Shown here piece after piece: positions 33,272 through 41,110 of a DNA stretch of 64,000 nt (within the stretch, counting starts at the first letter, position 1; each line of letters opens with the position of its first letter). Under the pieces are notes generated by a model. The model made no database searches. It was given only the letters and a program-made list of their open reading frames with translations, and had not been told where the DNA came from. The stretch lies in the NCBI RefSeq assembly GCF_015453285.1, contig NZ_JADLZT010000007.1, forward strand, positions 240,705 to 304,704. Direction: 5' to 3'. The stretch is from Lysobacter niastensis (GTDB taxonomy: Bacteria; Pseudomonadota; Gammaproteobacteria; Xanthomonadales; Xanthomonadaceae). Both the position numbers and the translations under genes were made by a program.

Positions 33272-33862
33272 GTGAATACGTCCCTGTCCGCCCGCTCCGC
33301 CCTGCTGCCGCTCGCCCTGGCCCTCGCCCTGGTCGCCTGTTCGTCCACGCCTGAAGCCGTCACGCCGACCGAGGTCGCCGCCGTGCAGATCAGCGTGAGC
33401 GGCACGGTGAGCAACATCGACACGCCCAACCGCCTGATCACGGTCCGCGACGACACCGGCAGCGAGGTCGAGGTGCATGCCGACGACACCGTGCGCAACT
33501 TCGATCAGATACGCGTCGGCGACACGGTCAACGTCGACTACACACGCTCGGTGGCGGTCGACATCCAGCCCGCCGGCAGCGCCGAGCCCGGCGCCTACAT
33601 CAAGGAAGACCAGGACGTCGCCAAGCTGGGCGAGAAGCCGCGCGTCGGCGCGTCGGAAACGGTCACCGTGCTGACGGCGATCACCGCGATAGATATCGCG
33701 AACAACACCATCACGGTGAAGGGCCCGCGCGGCAACGTGGTCGACCTGGACGTCACCCGGCCCGAGCACCGCGCGCAGCTGCCCAAGCTGAAGGTCGGCG
33801 ACATGCTGCGCATCGCCTTCACCGAGGCCGCGGCGGTCTCGGTGCGGCCGCGGGGTCGCTGA
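33272..33862 (+). CDS. Lipoprotein with two repeated small beta domains
   Basis: The 196-residue lipoprotein starts at GTG 33272, preceded at good spacing by GGAG; an ATG 12 nt upstream has no such site. The leader SARSALLPLALALALVAC ends in lipobox Cys23. The mature part has two related halves: SGTVSNIDTPNRLITVRDDT with IRVGDTVNVDYT, and TVLTAITAIDIANNTITVKG with LKVGDMLRIAFT. They read as small OB- or DUF5666-like beta domains. The function is unknown, and a hairpin follows the stop. Confidence 0.75.
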   Translation: MNTSLSARSALLPLALALALVACSSTPEAVTPTEVAAVQISVSGTVSNIDTPNRLITVRDDTGSEVEVHADDTVRNFDQIRVGDTVNVDYTRSVAVDIQPAGSAEPGAYIKEDQDVAKLGEKPRVGASETVTVLTAITAIDIANNTITVKGPRGNVVDLDVTRPEHRAQLPKLKVGDMLRIAFTEAAAVSVRPRGR

Positions 33863-33872
33863 TTCCTGCCTG

Positions 33873-33906
33873 CCCTCACCCCCCTCCCGCCAGTCGGGGG
33901 TGAGGG
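33873..33906 (+). terminator. Hairpin between lipoprotein gene and hemN
   Basis: An 11-bp perfect stem, CCCTCACCCCC (33873-33883) with GGGGGTGAGGG (33896-33906), and a 12-nt loop starts 11 nt after the lipoprotein stop. It resembles a half REP element and probably ends that transcript before the FNR-controlled hemN promoter. No long T-run follows. Confidence 0.55.
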
Positions 33907-33925
33907 AATGGCTTTTCACTCCGGA

Positions 33926-33939
33926 TTGATCCGGATCAA
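33926..33939 (+). promoter_or_regulatory. FNR/Anr box upstream of hemN
   Basis: TTGATCCGGATCAA is a perfect TTGAT-N4-ATCAA palindrome. Its centre (33932.5) is 41.5 nt upstream of base 33974, the A of the hemN ATG. If this is a standard class II site, transcription would begin at or next to the start codon. The cognate FNR-family regulator is encoded at 44524-45288. Confidence 0.88.
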
Positions 33940-33973
33940 GGCGCCCGGTCCGGCGCGGACCTAGCCTGCGGGC

Positions 33974-35380
33974 ATGGTCAACGGTCGAACCCTCATTCCC
34001 TCGCCCGAACTGCTGCGCCGCTACGACCGGCCCGGTCCGCGCTACACCTCGTACCCCGCGGCGCCGCGCTTCCAGGAGGCGTTCGGCGAGACGCAGCTTC
34101 GCGAATCCATCGCCGCCAGCAACGGCGATCCGATCCCGCGCCGCCTGTCCCTGTACGTGCATGTCCCGTTCTGCAGCAGCCCCTGCTTCTACTGCGGCTG
34201 CAACCGCGTCATCACCCGCGACCTCGCCCGCGGCGAACGCTACATCGCCCATCTGCAGCGCGAGATCGACCTGGTCGCGCCGCTGTTCGACCGCGACCGC
34301 GAGGTGGTGCAGCTGCATTTCGGCGGTGGCACGCCCAATTTCCTTTCGCCGGAGCAGTTGGACGTGGTGGTCCGCACACTGCACCGGCATTTTCGTTTCT
34401 CCGAGGCGCGCGATCGGGACATCAGCATCGAGCTGGACCCGCGTTTCGTCAGCCCGGAACAAGTCGCCGGACTCGCCGCGATCGGCTTCAACCGCGCCAG
34501 CCTCGGCGTGCAGGACTTCGATCCGGCCGTGCAGGCGGCTGTGAACCGCATCCAGAGCGTGGAGCAGACCGTGGCCGTGGTCGACGCCTGCCGCGCCCAC
34601 GGCTTCCGTTCGGTCAACATCGACCTGATCTACGGCCTGCCGCTGCAGACGCTGGAAGGGTTCTCGCGCACCCTCGACCAGGTGATCGCGATCCGGCCGG
34701 ACCGCCTGGCGGTCTACAGCTACGCGCACCTGCCCGAGCTGTTCAAGCCGCAGCGCCAGATCGACGCGGCGCAGATTCCGGATGCGGAAACCAAGCTGGC
34801 GCTGCTGCAGCTGTCGATCCGGCGGCTGATGGACGCCGGTTACGTGTACATCGGCATGGACCACTTCGCCCTGCCCGACGACGAACTGGCCCAGGCGCAG
34901 GCCCGCGGGGGGCTGCACCGCAACTTCATGGGCTATACCACCCACGCCGACAGCGACCTGGCGGGTTTTGGCGTCAGCGCGATCAGCCGGATCGGCGACA
35001 GCTACAGCCAGAACCATCGCGACCTGCCGTCGTGGGAGGCGGCGCTCGACGCGGACCGCCTGCCGGTCTGGCGCGGCCTGCGCCTGTCGGAGGACGACCA
35101 GCTGCGGGCCGACCTGATCCAGCAGCTGATGTGCCAGGGGGAAATCCCGGTAGCCGCACTGGAACGCCGTTACGGCATCCGCTTCGACCTGTACTTCGCC
35201 GATGCCCTCGCACACCTGCAGCCATTGGCGGAGGACGGCCTGGTCCAGATCGAACCGGGCCGCGCCATCCGGGTACGCCCGCTCGGCCGGCTGCTGCTGC
35301 GGAACATCGCGATGTGCTTCGATCGCTACCTGCATGCCGCCGACACCGTCGCGCGGCCGCGCTTCTCGCGGGCGATCTGA
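33974..35380 (+). CDS. hemN: Oxygen-independent coproporphyrinogen III oxidase
   Basis: HemN is a radical-SAM enzyme that converts coproporphyrinogen III to protoporphyrinogen IX without oxygen. The 468-residue product has SLYVHVPFCSSPCFYCGCNR, with the CxxxCxxC cluster plus the extra Cys of true HemN. LHFGGGTPNFLSPEQLD, INIDLIYGLPLQT-like text (VNIDLIYGLPLQTLEGF), and the HemN C-terminal domain (RGLRLSEDDQLRADLIQQLM) follow. The FNR box 41.5 nt upstream and the missing Shine-Dalgarno suggest a leaderless mRNA. It precedes ccoN in the microaerobic block. Confidence 0.96.
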   Translation: MVNGRTLIPSPELLRRYDRPGPRYTSYPAAPRFQEAFGETQLRESIAASNGDPIPRRLSLYVHVPFCSSPCFYCGCNRVITRDLARGERYIAHLQREIDLVAPLFDRDREVVQLHFGGGTPNFLSPEQLDVVVRTLHRHFRFSEARDRDISIELDPRFVSPEQVAGLAAIGFNRASLGVQDFDPAVQAAVNRIQSVEQTVAVVDACRAHGFRSVNIDLIYGLPLQTLEGFSRTLDQVIAIRPDRLAVYSYAHLPELFKPQRQIDAAQIPDAETKLALLQLSIRRLMDAGYVYIGMDHFALPDDELAQAQARGGLHRNFMGYTTHADSDLAGFGVSAISRIGDSYSQNHRDLPSWEAALDADRLPVWRGLRLSEDDQLRADLIQQLMCQGEIPVAALERRYGIRFDLYFADALAHLQPLAEDGLVQIEPGRAIRVRPLGRLLLRNIAMCFDRYLHAADTVARPRFSRAI

Positions 35381-35437
35381 TCTCACGGGCGATCTGAACG
35401 GCCCTGCACCGCGCCGTCACGTCCCGACAACGCTTTT

Positions 35438-35479
35438 TTGATCAGCATCAAGCGGGGACTTAACCGGCTCCCCTAACGT
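35438..35479 (+). promoter_or_regulatory. FNR/Anr box and -10 element of the cco operon
   Basis: TTGATCAGCATCAA (35438-35451) is a perfect TTGAT-N4-ATCAA site. TAACGT at 35474-35479 lies 22 nt further on, where a -10 hexamer belongs if the box is centred at -41.5. The predicted start is near 35486, leaving a leader of about 115 nt before ccoN. The arrangement is that of an FNR class II activated promoter. Confidence 0.85.
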
Positions 35480-35601
35480 ACGCCCGCCGTCCGGCCACCC
35501 CGGACGCCCGGCCGGATGCGGGTTGCCGATACGGCCAACGCAATTCCGTTTTGTCCCTGAAGCACGACAAAGAAACAGCAGCCTCCGCACCGGAGATCAG
35601 C

Positions 35602-37047
35602 ATGCAAGCGCAAGCCATGGCGGAAACCTACAACGACAAAGTGGTGCGGCAGTTCGCGGCCGCCACCGTGTTCTGGGGCATCGTCGGCATGGCCGTCGGC
35701 GTCTTCATCGCCGCGCAGCTCTACTGGCCGGCGCTCAACTTCGACGTGCCCTGGCTCAGCTACGGCCGCCTGCGGCCGCTGCACACCAACGCAGTGATCT
35801 TCGCCTTCGGCGGCAGCGCGCTGTTCGCGACCAGCTACCACGTCGTGCAGCGCACCTGCCACGTGCGCCTGTTCTCCGACCGCCTCGCGGCCTTCACCTT
35901 CTGGGGCTGGAACGCGGTGATCGTGCTGGCGGCGATCACGCTGCCGCTGGGCATCACCCAGGCCAAGGAATACGCCGAGCTGGAATGGCCGATCGACCTG
36001 CTGATCACGGTGGTGTGGGTCGCCTACGCCGTCGTGTTCTTCGGCACGATCGTGAAGCGGCGCGTCAAGCACATCTACGTCGCCAACTGGTTCTTCGGCG
36101 CCTACATCCTCACCATCGCGCTGCTGCACATCGTCAACAACATGGCGATGCCGGTCAGCCTCGGCAAGTCGTACTCGCTGTACACCGGCGCGGTCGATGC
36201 GATGTCGCAGTGGTGGTACGGCCACAACGCGGTCGGTTTCTTCCTGACCGCCGGCTTCCTCGGGATGATGTACTACTTCGTGCCCAAGCAGGCCGGGCGC
36301 CCGGTGTACTCGTACCGGCTGTCGATCGTGCACTTCTGGGCGCTGATCGCCATCTACATGTGGGCCGGCCCGCACCACCTGCAGTACACCGCGCTGCCGG
36401 ACTGGGCGCAGTCGCTGGGCATGGTGTTCTCGCTGATCCTCCTGGCACCAAGCTGGGGCGGCGCGATCAACGGCATCCTCACGCTATCGGGCGCCTGGGA
36501 CAAGCTGCGCACCGATCCGATCATCAAGTTCCTGATCGTCGCCGTGTCGTTCTACATGATCGCGACCTTCGAGGGCCCGATGATGTCGATCAAGACGGTC
36601 AACTCGCTGTCGCACTACACCGACTGGACGGTCGGCCACGTGCATGGCGGCGCGCTGGGCTGGGTGGCGATGATCTCGGTCGGCTCGATCTACTCGATGC
36701 TGCCGCGCCTGCTCGGCCAGCAGCGGATGTACTCGGTGAAGGCCATCGACCTGCACTTCTGGCTGCACACCATCGGCGTGGTGTTCTACATCGCCTCGAT
36801 GTGGATCGCCGGCGTCATGCAGGGCCTGATGTGGCGCGCGACCAATGCCGACGGCACGCTGACCTACAGCTTCGTCGAGGCGCTCAACGCCACGTATCCC
36901 TACTACCTGGGCCGCCTCGCCGGTGGCGTGATCGTGCTCTCCGGCATGTTCGTGATGGCCTGGAACGTCGTGCGCACCTGGCAGCAGGCGCGTGAGCTGG
37001 TCCCCACCCCGGTGCTCGCGCCGGACACCGCGGCTGCCCGGATCTGA
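35602..37047 (+). CDS. ccoN: cbb3-type cytochrome c oxidase subunit I (CcoN)
   Basis: This is the catalytic haem-copper subunit of the high-affinity cbb3 oxidase, which reduces oxygen at low concentrations. The 481-residue product has about 12 helices. Conserved His residues include those in [20 protein letters not shown] (low-spin haem), [20 protein letters not shown] (Cu_B region), [20 protein letters not shown] and [14 protein letters not shown] chose ATG 35602, since GGAG lies 6 nt before it; an upstream TTG at 35551 would add 17 residues. It is the first gene of ccoNOQP. Confidence 0.96.
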   Translation: MQAQAMAETYNDKVVRQFAAATVFWGIVGMAVGVFIAAQLYWPALNFDVPWLSYGRLRPLHTNAVIFAFGGSALFATSYHVVQRTCHVRLFSDRLAAFTFWGWNAVIVLAAITLPLGITQAKEYAELEWPIDLLITVVWVAYAVVFFGTIVKRRVKHIYVANWFFGAYILTIALLHIVNNMAMPVSLGKSYSLYTGAVDAMSQWWYGHNAVGFFLTAGFLGMMYYFVPKQAGRPVYSYRLSIVHFWALIAIYMWAGPHHLQYTALPDWAQSLGMVFSLILLAPSWGGAINGILTLSGAWDKLRTDPIIKFLIVAVSFYMIATFEGPMMSIKTVNSLSHYTDWTVGHVHGGALGWVAMISVGSIYSMLPRLLGQQRMYSVKAIDLHFWLHTIGVVFYIASMWIAGVMQGLMWRATNADGTLTYSFVEALNATYPYYLGRLAGGVIVLSGMFVMAWNVVRTWQQARELVPTPVLAPDTAAARI

Positions 37048-37055
37048 GGCCGACC

Positions 37056-37670
37056 ATGAACCACCCGCACGAGAAAGTGGAAACCAACGTCGGCCTGATG
37101 GCGGTGCTGATCGCCGTGGCCGTGTCGTTCGGCGGCCTGGCCGAGATCGTCCCGCTGATGTTCCAGGCCGAGACGGTCAAGCCGCTGCCCGGCGTGAAGC
37201 CATACCCGGCGCTGCAACTGGCCGGGCGCGACGTGTACGTGCGCGAAGGCTGCCACACCTGCCACTCGCAGATGGTGCGCACACTGCGTTTCGAGACCGA
37301 GCGTTACGGCCACTATTCGCTGGCCGGCGAATCGGTCTACGACCGCCCGTTCCTGTGGGGCAGCAAGCGCACCGGGCCGGACCTGGCCCGCGTCGGCGGC
37401 CGCTACTCCGACGACTGGCACCGCGTGCACCTGATCAATCCGCGCGACGTCGTGCCCGAGTCGAACATGCCCGGCTTCCCGTGGCTGGCGCAGAACCGCG
37501 TCGACGGCGGCGAGGTCGAGCACAAGATGCGCACGCTGCAGCGCATCGGCGATCCGTACACCGAGGCCGACATCGCCGGCGCGCGCGAAGCGGTGAACGG
37601 CAAGACCGAACTCGACGCCGTGGTGGCCTACCTGCAGGGCCTCGGCAAGCACGCACCGCGGGGAGGCTGA
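37056..37670 (+). CDS. ccoO: cbb3-type oxidase mono-haem subunit II (CcoO)
   Basis: The 204-residue membrane-anchored cytochrome c passes electrons to CcoN. The N-terminal helix is [20 protein letters not shown] (about 11-30) and the single haem c site is [20 protein letters not shown], with CxxCH. The [20 protein letters not shown] and [14 protein letters not shown] segments are typical, the latter carrying the axial Met. It starts 9 nt after ccoN and is followed by ccoQ after 1 nt. Confidence 0.96.
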   Translation: MNHPHEKVETNVGLMAVLIAVAVSFGGLAEIVPLMFQAETVKPLPGVKPYPALQLAGRDVYVREGCHTCHSQMVRTLRFETERYGHYSLAGESVYDRPFLWGSKRTGPDLARVGGRYSDDWHRVHLINPRDVVPESNMPGFPWLAQNRVDGGEVEHKMRTLQRIGDPYTEADIAGAREAVNGKTELDAVVAYLQGLGKHAPRGG

Positions 37671-37671
37671 G

Positions 37672-37836
37672 ATGTTGTCCGGCATCGTCACGATCGCATT
37701 GCTGCTGATCTTCCTCGCCGGCTGGTGGTGGGCCTGGAGCCCGCGCCGCCGAGGCGACTTCGACGCGGCGGCGCAACTGCCGCTGCAGGACCAGCACGAG
37801 CCCGCACAGGACATGCGCAAGGAGAAGCAGCCATGA
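37672..37836 (+). CDS. ccoQ: cbb3-type oxidase small subunit CcoQ (FixQ)
   Basis: The 54-residue protein has one hydrophobic helix, GIVTIALLLIFLAGWWWAWS (4-23), followed by a basic/acidic tail beginning SPRRRGDFDAAAQLPL. Size, the helix-then-RR/KR pattern and its place between ccoO and ccoP identify it as CcoQ, which stabilises the oxidase. Its stop overlaps the ccoP ATG (ATGA). Confidence 0.88.
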   Translation: MLSGIVTIALLLIFLAGWWWAWSPRRRGDFDAAAQLPLQDQHEPAQDMRKEKQP

Positions 37837-38762
37837 ACGCTGGTTGGTCGTGGTACGTGATCGCGATCGTCGCGCTCAACATCGTCGGCTGCGTGTGGCT
37901 GCTGTGGTGGACCAGCAAGCGCAAGCCAGGCGACCCCAAGCCGACCGACACCAGCCATTACTGGGACGGCGACATCACCGAGTACAACAAGCCGCTGCCG
38001 AAGTGGTGGCTCAACCTGTTCTACCTGACGATCATTTTCTCGATCGGCTACCTGGTCTATTACCCGGGGCTGGGCGCGTTCGCCGGCGTCAGCGGCTGGA
38101 CCTCGCAGAAGGAGCACGACGCCGACAAGGCGCGCGATGACCGCAAGCTGGAACAGACGTTCGCGCCGTACGCGGGCCAGTCGATCGACGTGATCGCACG
38201 CGACCCCAAGGCGCTGGCGCTGGGTCGCTCGATCTTCAACAACACGTGCGCCACCTGCCACGGTTCCTCGGCGCAGGGCGCGATCGGCTACCCCAACCTC
38301 AGCGACGACATCTGGCACTGGGGCGGCTCGCCCGACCGCGTGCTGCAGACCGTGCTGGACGGCCGCGAAGGCGTGATGCCGGAATGGGGCAAGGTGCTGA
38401 CCGGCATGGGCGGTCCCAACGCAGTGGACTACGTGGTCGCCTACGTACGCACGCTGTCCGCGCCGGCGAGCATGGAGAACAACTTCATGGCGGCGCAGGG
38501 CAAGAGCCTCTACAACGGCGTCTGCGTCGCCTGCCATGGCGTCGACGGCAAAGGCAACCAGGAGCTCGGCGCGCCCGACCTCACCGACGACTACTGGCTG
38601 TACGGCAACAGCACCGAAAGCCTGCGCCAGACCATCGCCAACGGCCGCCACGGCAGCATGCCGGCGCATCGCCCGATCCTCGGCGAGACGCGCGCACGCC
38701 TGGTCGCGGCCTATGTCTGGTCGCTGTCGCACCAGTCCAGGACGACGGCAAAGAAGAAATGA
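37833..38762 (+). CDS. ccoP: cbb3-type oxidase di-haem subunit III (CcoP)
   Basis: The 309-residue di-haem cytochrome c subunit has two N-terminal helices (WSWYVIAIVALNIVGCVWLL and LNLFYLTIIFSIGYLVYYPG) and two haem c sites, NTCATCHGSSAQGAIGYPN and GVCVACHGVDGKGNQELGAP. Distal Met ligands lie in GVMPEWGK and GSMPAHRP. FYLTIIFSIGYLVYYPGLG is a CcoP hallmark. I used the ATG overlapping the ccoQ stop; the longer upstream frame covers ccoQ in another frame and is not real. Confidence 0.96.
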   Translation: MNAGWSWYVIAIVALNIVGCVWLLWWTSKRKPGDPKPTDTSHYWDGDITEYNKPLPKWWLNLFYLTIIFSIGYLVYYPGLGAFAGVSGWTSQKEHDADKARDDRKLEQTFAPYAGQSIDVIARDPKALALGRSIFNNTCATCHGSSAQGAIGYPNLSDDIWHWGGSPDRVLQTVLDGREGVMPEWGKVLTGMGGPNAVDYVVAYVRTLSAPASMENNFMAAQGKSLYNGVCVACHGVDGKGNQELGAPDLTDDYWLYGNSTESLRQTIANGRHGSMPAHRPILGETRARLVAAYVWSLSHQSRTTAKKK

Positions 38763-39055
38763 CCGATTACACCGTCCCGCGCCTGGACCATCCGCCGAGG
38801 CCGCTCGCGCAGCGCCTCGGCGCGATCCTGTGGCCCAGCTTCTTCGCCGCGTGCGTCGCGACGATGGTGTTCTTCGCCTTCGTCGATCCGCTGGCGTTGC
38901 GCGACCTGACCTTTCCCGGCCTGCCGCTGACGCGCACGCTCGGCTACAGCATCGGCTTCTTCATGTTCTGGCTGGCGACGTCGGCGTCGAGCCTGTTCAC
39001 CTGGATCCTGCTGCGCCCCGCCAGCCGCTTCAACCGGCCGTTGCCGCCGGAGTGA
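38759..39055 (+). CDS. Uncharacterised two-helix membrane protein between ccoP and ccoG
   Basis: The 98-residue protein overlaps the ccoP stop by 4 nt (ATGA) and ends 13 nt before ccoG. Two membrane helices are visible: GAILWPSFFAACVATMVFFA (about 21-40) and GYSIGFFMFWLATSASSLFT (about 62-81), separated by DPLALRDLTFPGLPLTRTL. It is not one of the named cco genes, but position and coupling imply a role in cbb3 oxidase assembly or function. I recall unnamed open frames at this point in related genomes. Confidence 0.75.
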   Translation: MTDYTVPRLDHPPRPLAQRLGAILWPSFFAACVATMVFFAFVDPLALRDLTFPGLPLTRTLGYSIGFFMFWLATSASSLFTWILLRPASRFNRPLPPE

Positions 39056-39068
39056 CGCGGGGGACGTC

Positions 39069-40613
39069 ATGAAGAAGATCCCGCTCGACCTGCTCGACGA
39101 CGGCGGCGCGCTGTACGTCAGCGAGCGCAAGGTCTATCCGCGCGACGTGCAGGGCGGCTTCCAGACCTGGCGCAAGATCGCCGTGGTCGTGCTGCTGGGC
39201 ATGTTCTACGTGTTCCCGTGGCTGCGCTGGGACGGCCGCCAGGCGGTGCTGTTCGACCTGCCGGCGCGCAAGTTCTACGTGTTCGGCCTGAACTTCTGGC
39301 CGCAGGATTTCGTGTTCCTGGCGATGCTGCTGATCATCGCCGGACTCGCGCTGTTCTTCTTCACTGCGCTGGCCGGCCGCCTGTGGTGCGGCTATGCCTG
39401 CCCGCAGACGGTGTGGACCGAAGTCTTCCTGTGGATGGAGCAGTGGACCGAGGGCGACCGCAATGCGCGGATGAAGCTCGATGCCGGTCCGTGGAACGGC
39501 AACAAGCTCCGCCGCAAGGGCGCCAAGCACGTGCTGTGGCTGGTGTTCGCGCTGTGGACCGGCTTCACCTTCGTCGGCTTCTTCACCCCGATCACCGACC
39601 TGGCCGCGCGTGCGCCACTCGTGGGCAGCGCCCCCGGCTGGAGCGGCTGGGAAACGTTCTGGGTCCTGTTCTACGCGCTGGCGACCTGGGGCAATGCCGG
39701 CTTCCTGCGCGAGCAGGTGTGCAAGTACATGTGCCCCTATGCGCGCTTCCAGAGCGCGATGTTCGACCGCAACACGCTGATCATCGCCTACGACCCGATG
39801 CGCGGCGAGCCTCGCGGTCCGCGCAAGCGCGGCATGCCGAGCGTGCTGGAACGCGCGCGCGGGCTCATTGACGCCGCCCTCGCCAACGACTTCGTCGCAC
39901 GCTTCGCCAACGCGCCCAACGCCCACGTGCAGGCGCACGGCACCACCGCCGTGCTCGATGCCGGGCGCGATGCCGCGCCGCTGCCGAAGTTCGCGCCGGA
40001 AGAGCTCGGCGACTGCATCGACTGCACGATGTGCGTGCAGGTCTGCCCGACCGGCATCGACATCCGCAATGGCCTGCAGTACGAGTGCATCGCCTGTGGC
40101 GCCTGCATCGATGCCTGCGACCAGGTCATGGAGAAGATGGGCTATCCGCATGGCCTGATCCGCTACTCCACGCAGAACGCGATCGACGGAAAGCCTACCC
40201 GCGTGCTGCGTCCCCGCATGTTCGTCTACGGCCTGCTACTGCTCGCGCTGTGCGTTGGCTGGGCCTGGGGCGTCGGCCATCGCAGCCCGCTCATCGCGGA
40301 AGTGCTGCGCGACCGCAATGCCCTGTACCGCGAGGCCGCCGGCGGACGCATCGAGAACAGCTACACGATGAAACTGGTCAACAAGGACGTGAAGCCGCAG
40401 CGCTTCCGTCTGCGTGTCGATGCGCCAGCCGGCATCGTGCTGGCCGGCGGCGAGCAGGTCGTCGCCGCGCAGGCCGAGCAGGTGCTCAACCTGCCGTTGA
40501 CGCTGTCCTCGCCGGCCGGCGTGCGCGGCAAGCAGGACATCGTCTTCCATGTCGAACGCGTCGATGGCGGTGCGCGCGCCGACGTGGAGTCCACGTTCTT
40601 CGGTCCGATGTGA
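39069..40613 (+). CDS. ccoG: Cytochrome c oxidase accessory protein CcoG (FixG)
   Basis: The 514-residue membrane iron-sulfur protein has been implicated in reducing copper for cbb3 oxidase maturation. Membrane helices occur near residues 38-55, 85-108, 155-180 and 200-215. WCGYACPQTVWTEVFLWMEQ and CKYMCPYARFQSAMFD belong to the FixG family, and two ferredoxin motifs follow (CIDCTMCVQVCPTGIDIRNG, CIACGACIDACDQVMEKMGY). The C-terminus is an Ig-like periplasmic domain. Its stop overlaps the ccoH ATG by 1 nt. Confidence 0.95.
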   Translation: MKKIPLDLLDDGGALYVSERKVYPRDVQGGFQTWRKIAVVVLLGMFYVFPWLRWDGRQAVLFDLPARKFYVFGLNFWPQDFVFLAMLLIIAGLALFFFTALAGRLWCGYACPQTVWTEVFLWMEQWTEGDRNARMKLDAGPWNGNKLRRKGAKHVLWLVFALWTGFTFVGFFTPITDLAARAPLVGSAPGWSGWETFWVLFYALATWGNAGFLREQVCKYMCPYARFQSAMFDRNTLIIAYDPMRGEPRGPRKRGMPSVLERARGLIDAALANDFVARFANAPNAHVQAHGTTAVLDAGRDAAPLPKFAPEELGDCIDCTMCVQVCPTGIDIRNGLQYECIACGACIDACDQVMEKMGYPHGLIRYSTQNAIDGKPTRVLRPRMFVYGLLLLALCVGWAWGVGHRSPLIAEVLRDRNALYREAAGGRIENSYTMKLVNKDVKPQRFRLRVDAPAGIVLAGGEQVVAAQAEQVLNLPLTLSSPAGVRGKQDIVFHVERVDGGARADVESTFFGPM

Positions 40614-41107
40614 TGGGCAAACATCCTCTGCGCGAACCCATGATGTGGCTGGTGATCGGCCTGCCGCTCGCGGCGGTGGTCGCCGGCATCGCGGTGGTGG
40701 TCATCGCCACCCGCAGCGGTGGCAGCGACCAGGTGATCGATACCGTCCAGCGCACCGCACAGGTACAGGTCAGCGAACTCGGTCCCGACGAGCGCGCGGG
40801 CGCGATGAAGTTGTCGGCGGTGTTGCGCATCGGCAAGGGCGGCATGGTCGAGCTGCTGCCGGTGAGCGGCGACTTCCGCCGCGACGAACCGCTGACGCTG
40901 GTGCTCTCCCATCCCAGCGATGCCGCCCAGGACGTCACCCTGCCGCTGCTGCCCAGCGAGATGGGCTGGCGCGCCACGACCGACCTCGCGCAGGACCACG
41001 ACTGGCTGCTGCGGGTGACGCCTGTCGACGGCCAATGGCGATTGCGCGGACGGCTTCCGGCGAAGCAGCAGGCCGCGCACCTGGGACCCGCGCTGGACGC
41101 GGAGTAG
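40613..41107 (+). CDS. ccoH: FixH/CcoH family protein
   Basis: The 164-residue protein has an N-terminal membrane helix (MMWLVIGLPLAAVVAGIAVV) and a periplasmic beta-rich domain. LSHPSDAAQDVTLPLLPSEM and DWLLRVTPVDGQWRLRGRLP match FixH proteins, which assist cbb3 oxidase assembly and are needed for its stability in several bacteria. It overlaps ccoG by 1 nt and is followed 3 nt later by ccoI. Confidence 0.88.
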   Translation: MGKHPLREPMMWLVIGLPLAAVVAGIAVVVIATRSGGSDQVIDTVQRTAQVQVSELGPDERAGAMKLSAVLRIGKGGMVELLPVSGDFRRDEPLTLVLSHPSDAAQDVTLPLLPSEMGWRATTDLAQDHDWLLRVTPVDGQWRLRGRLPAKQQAAHLGPALDAE

Positions 41108-41110
41108 CGC

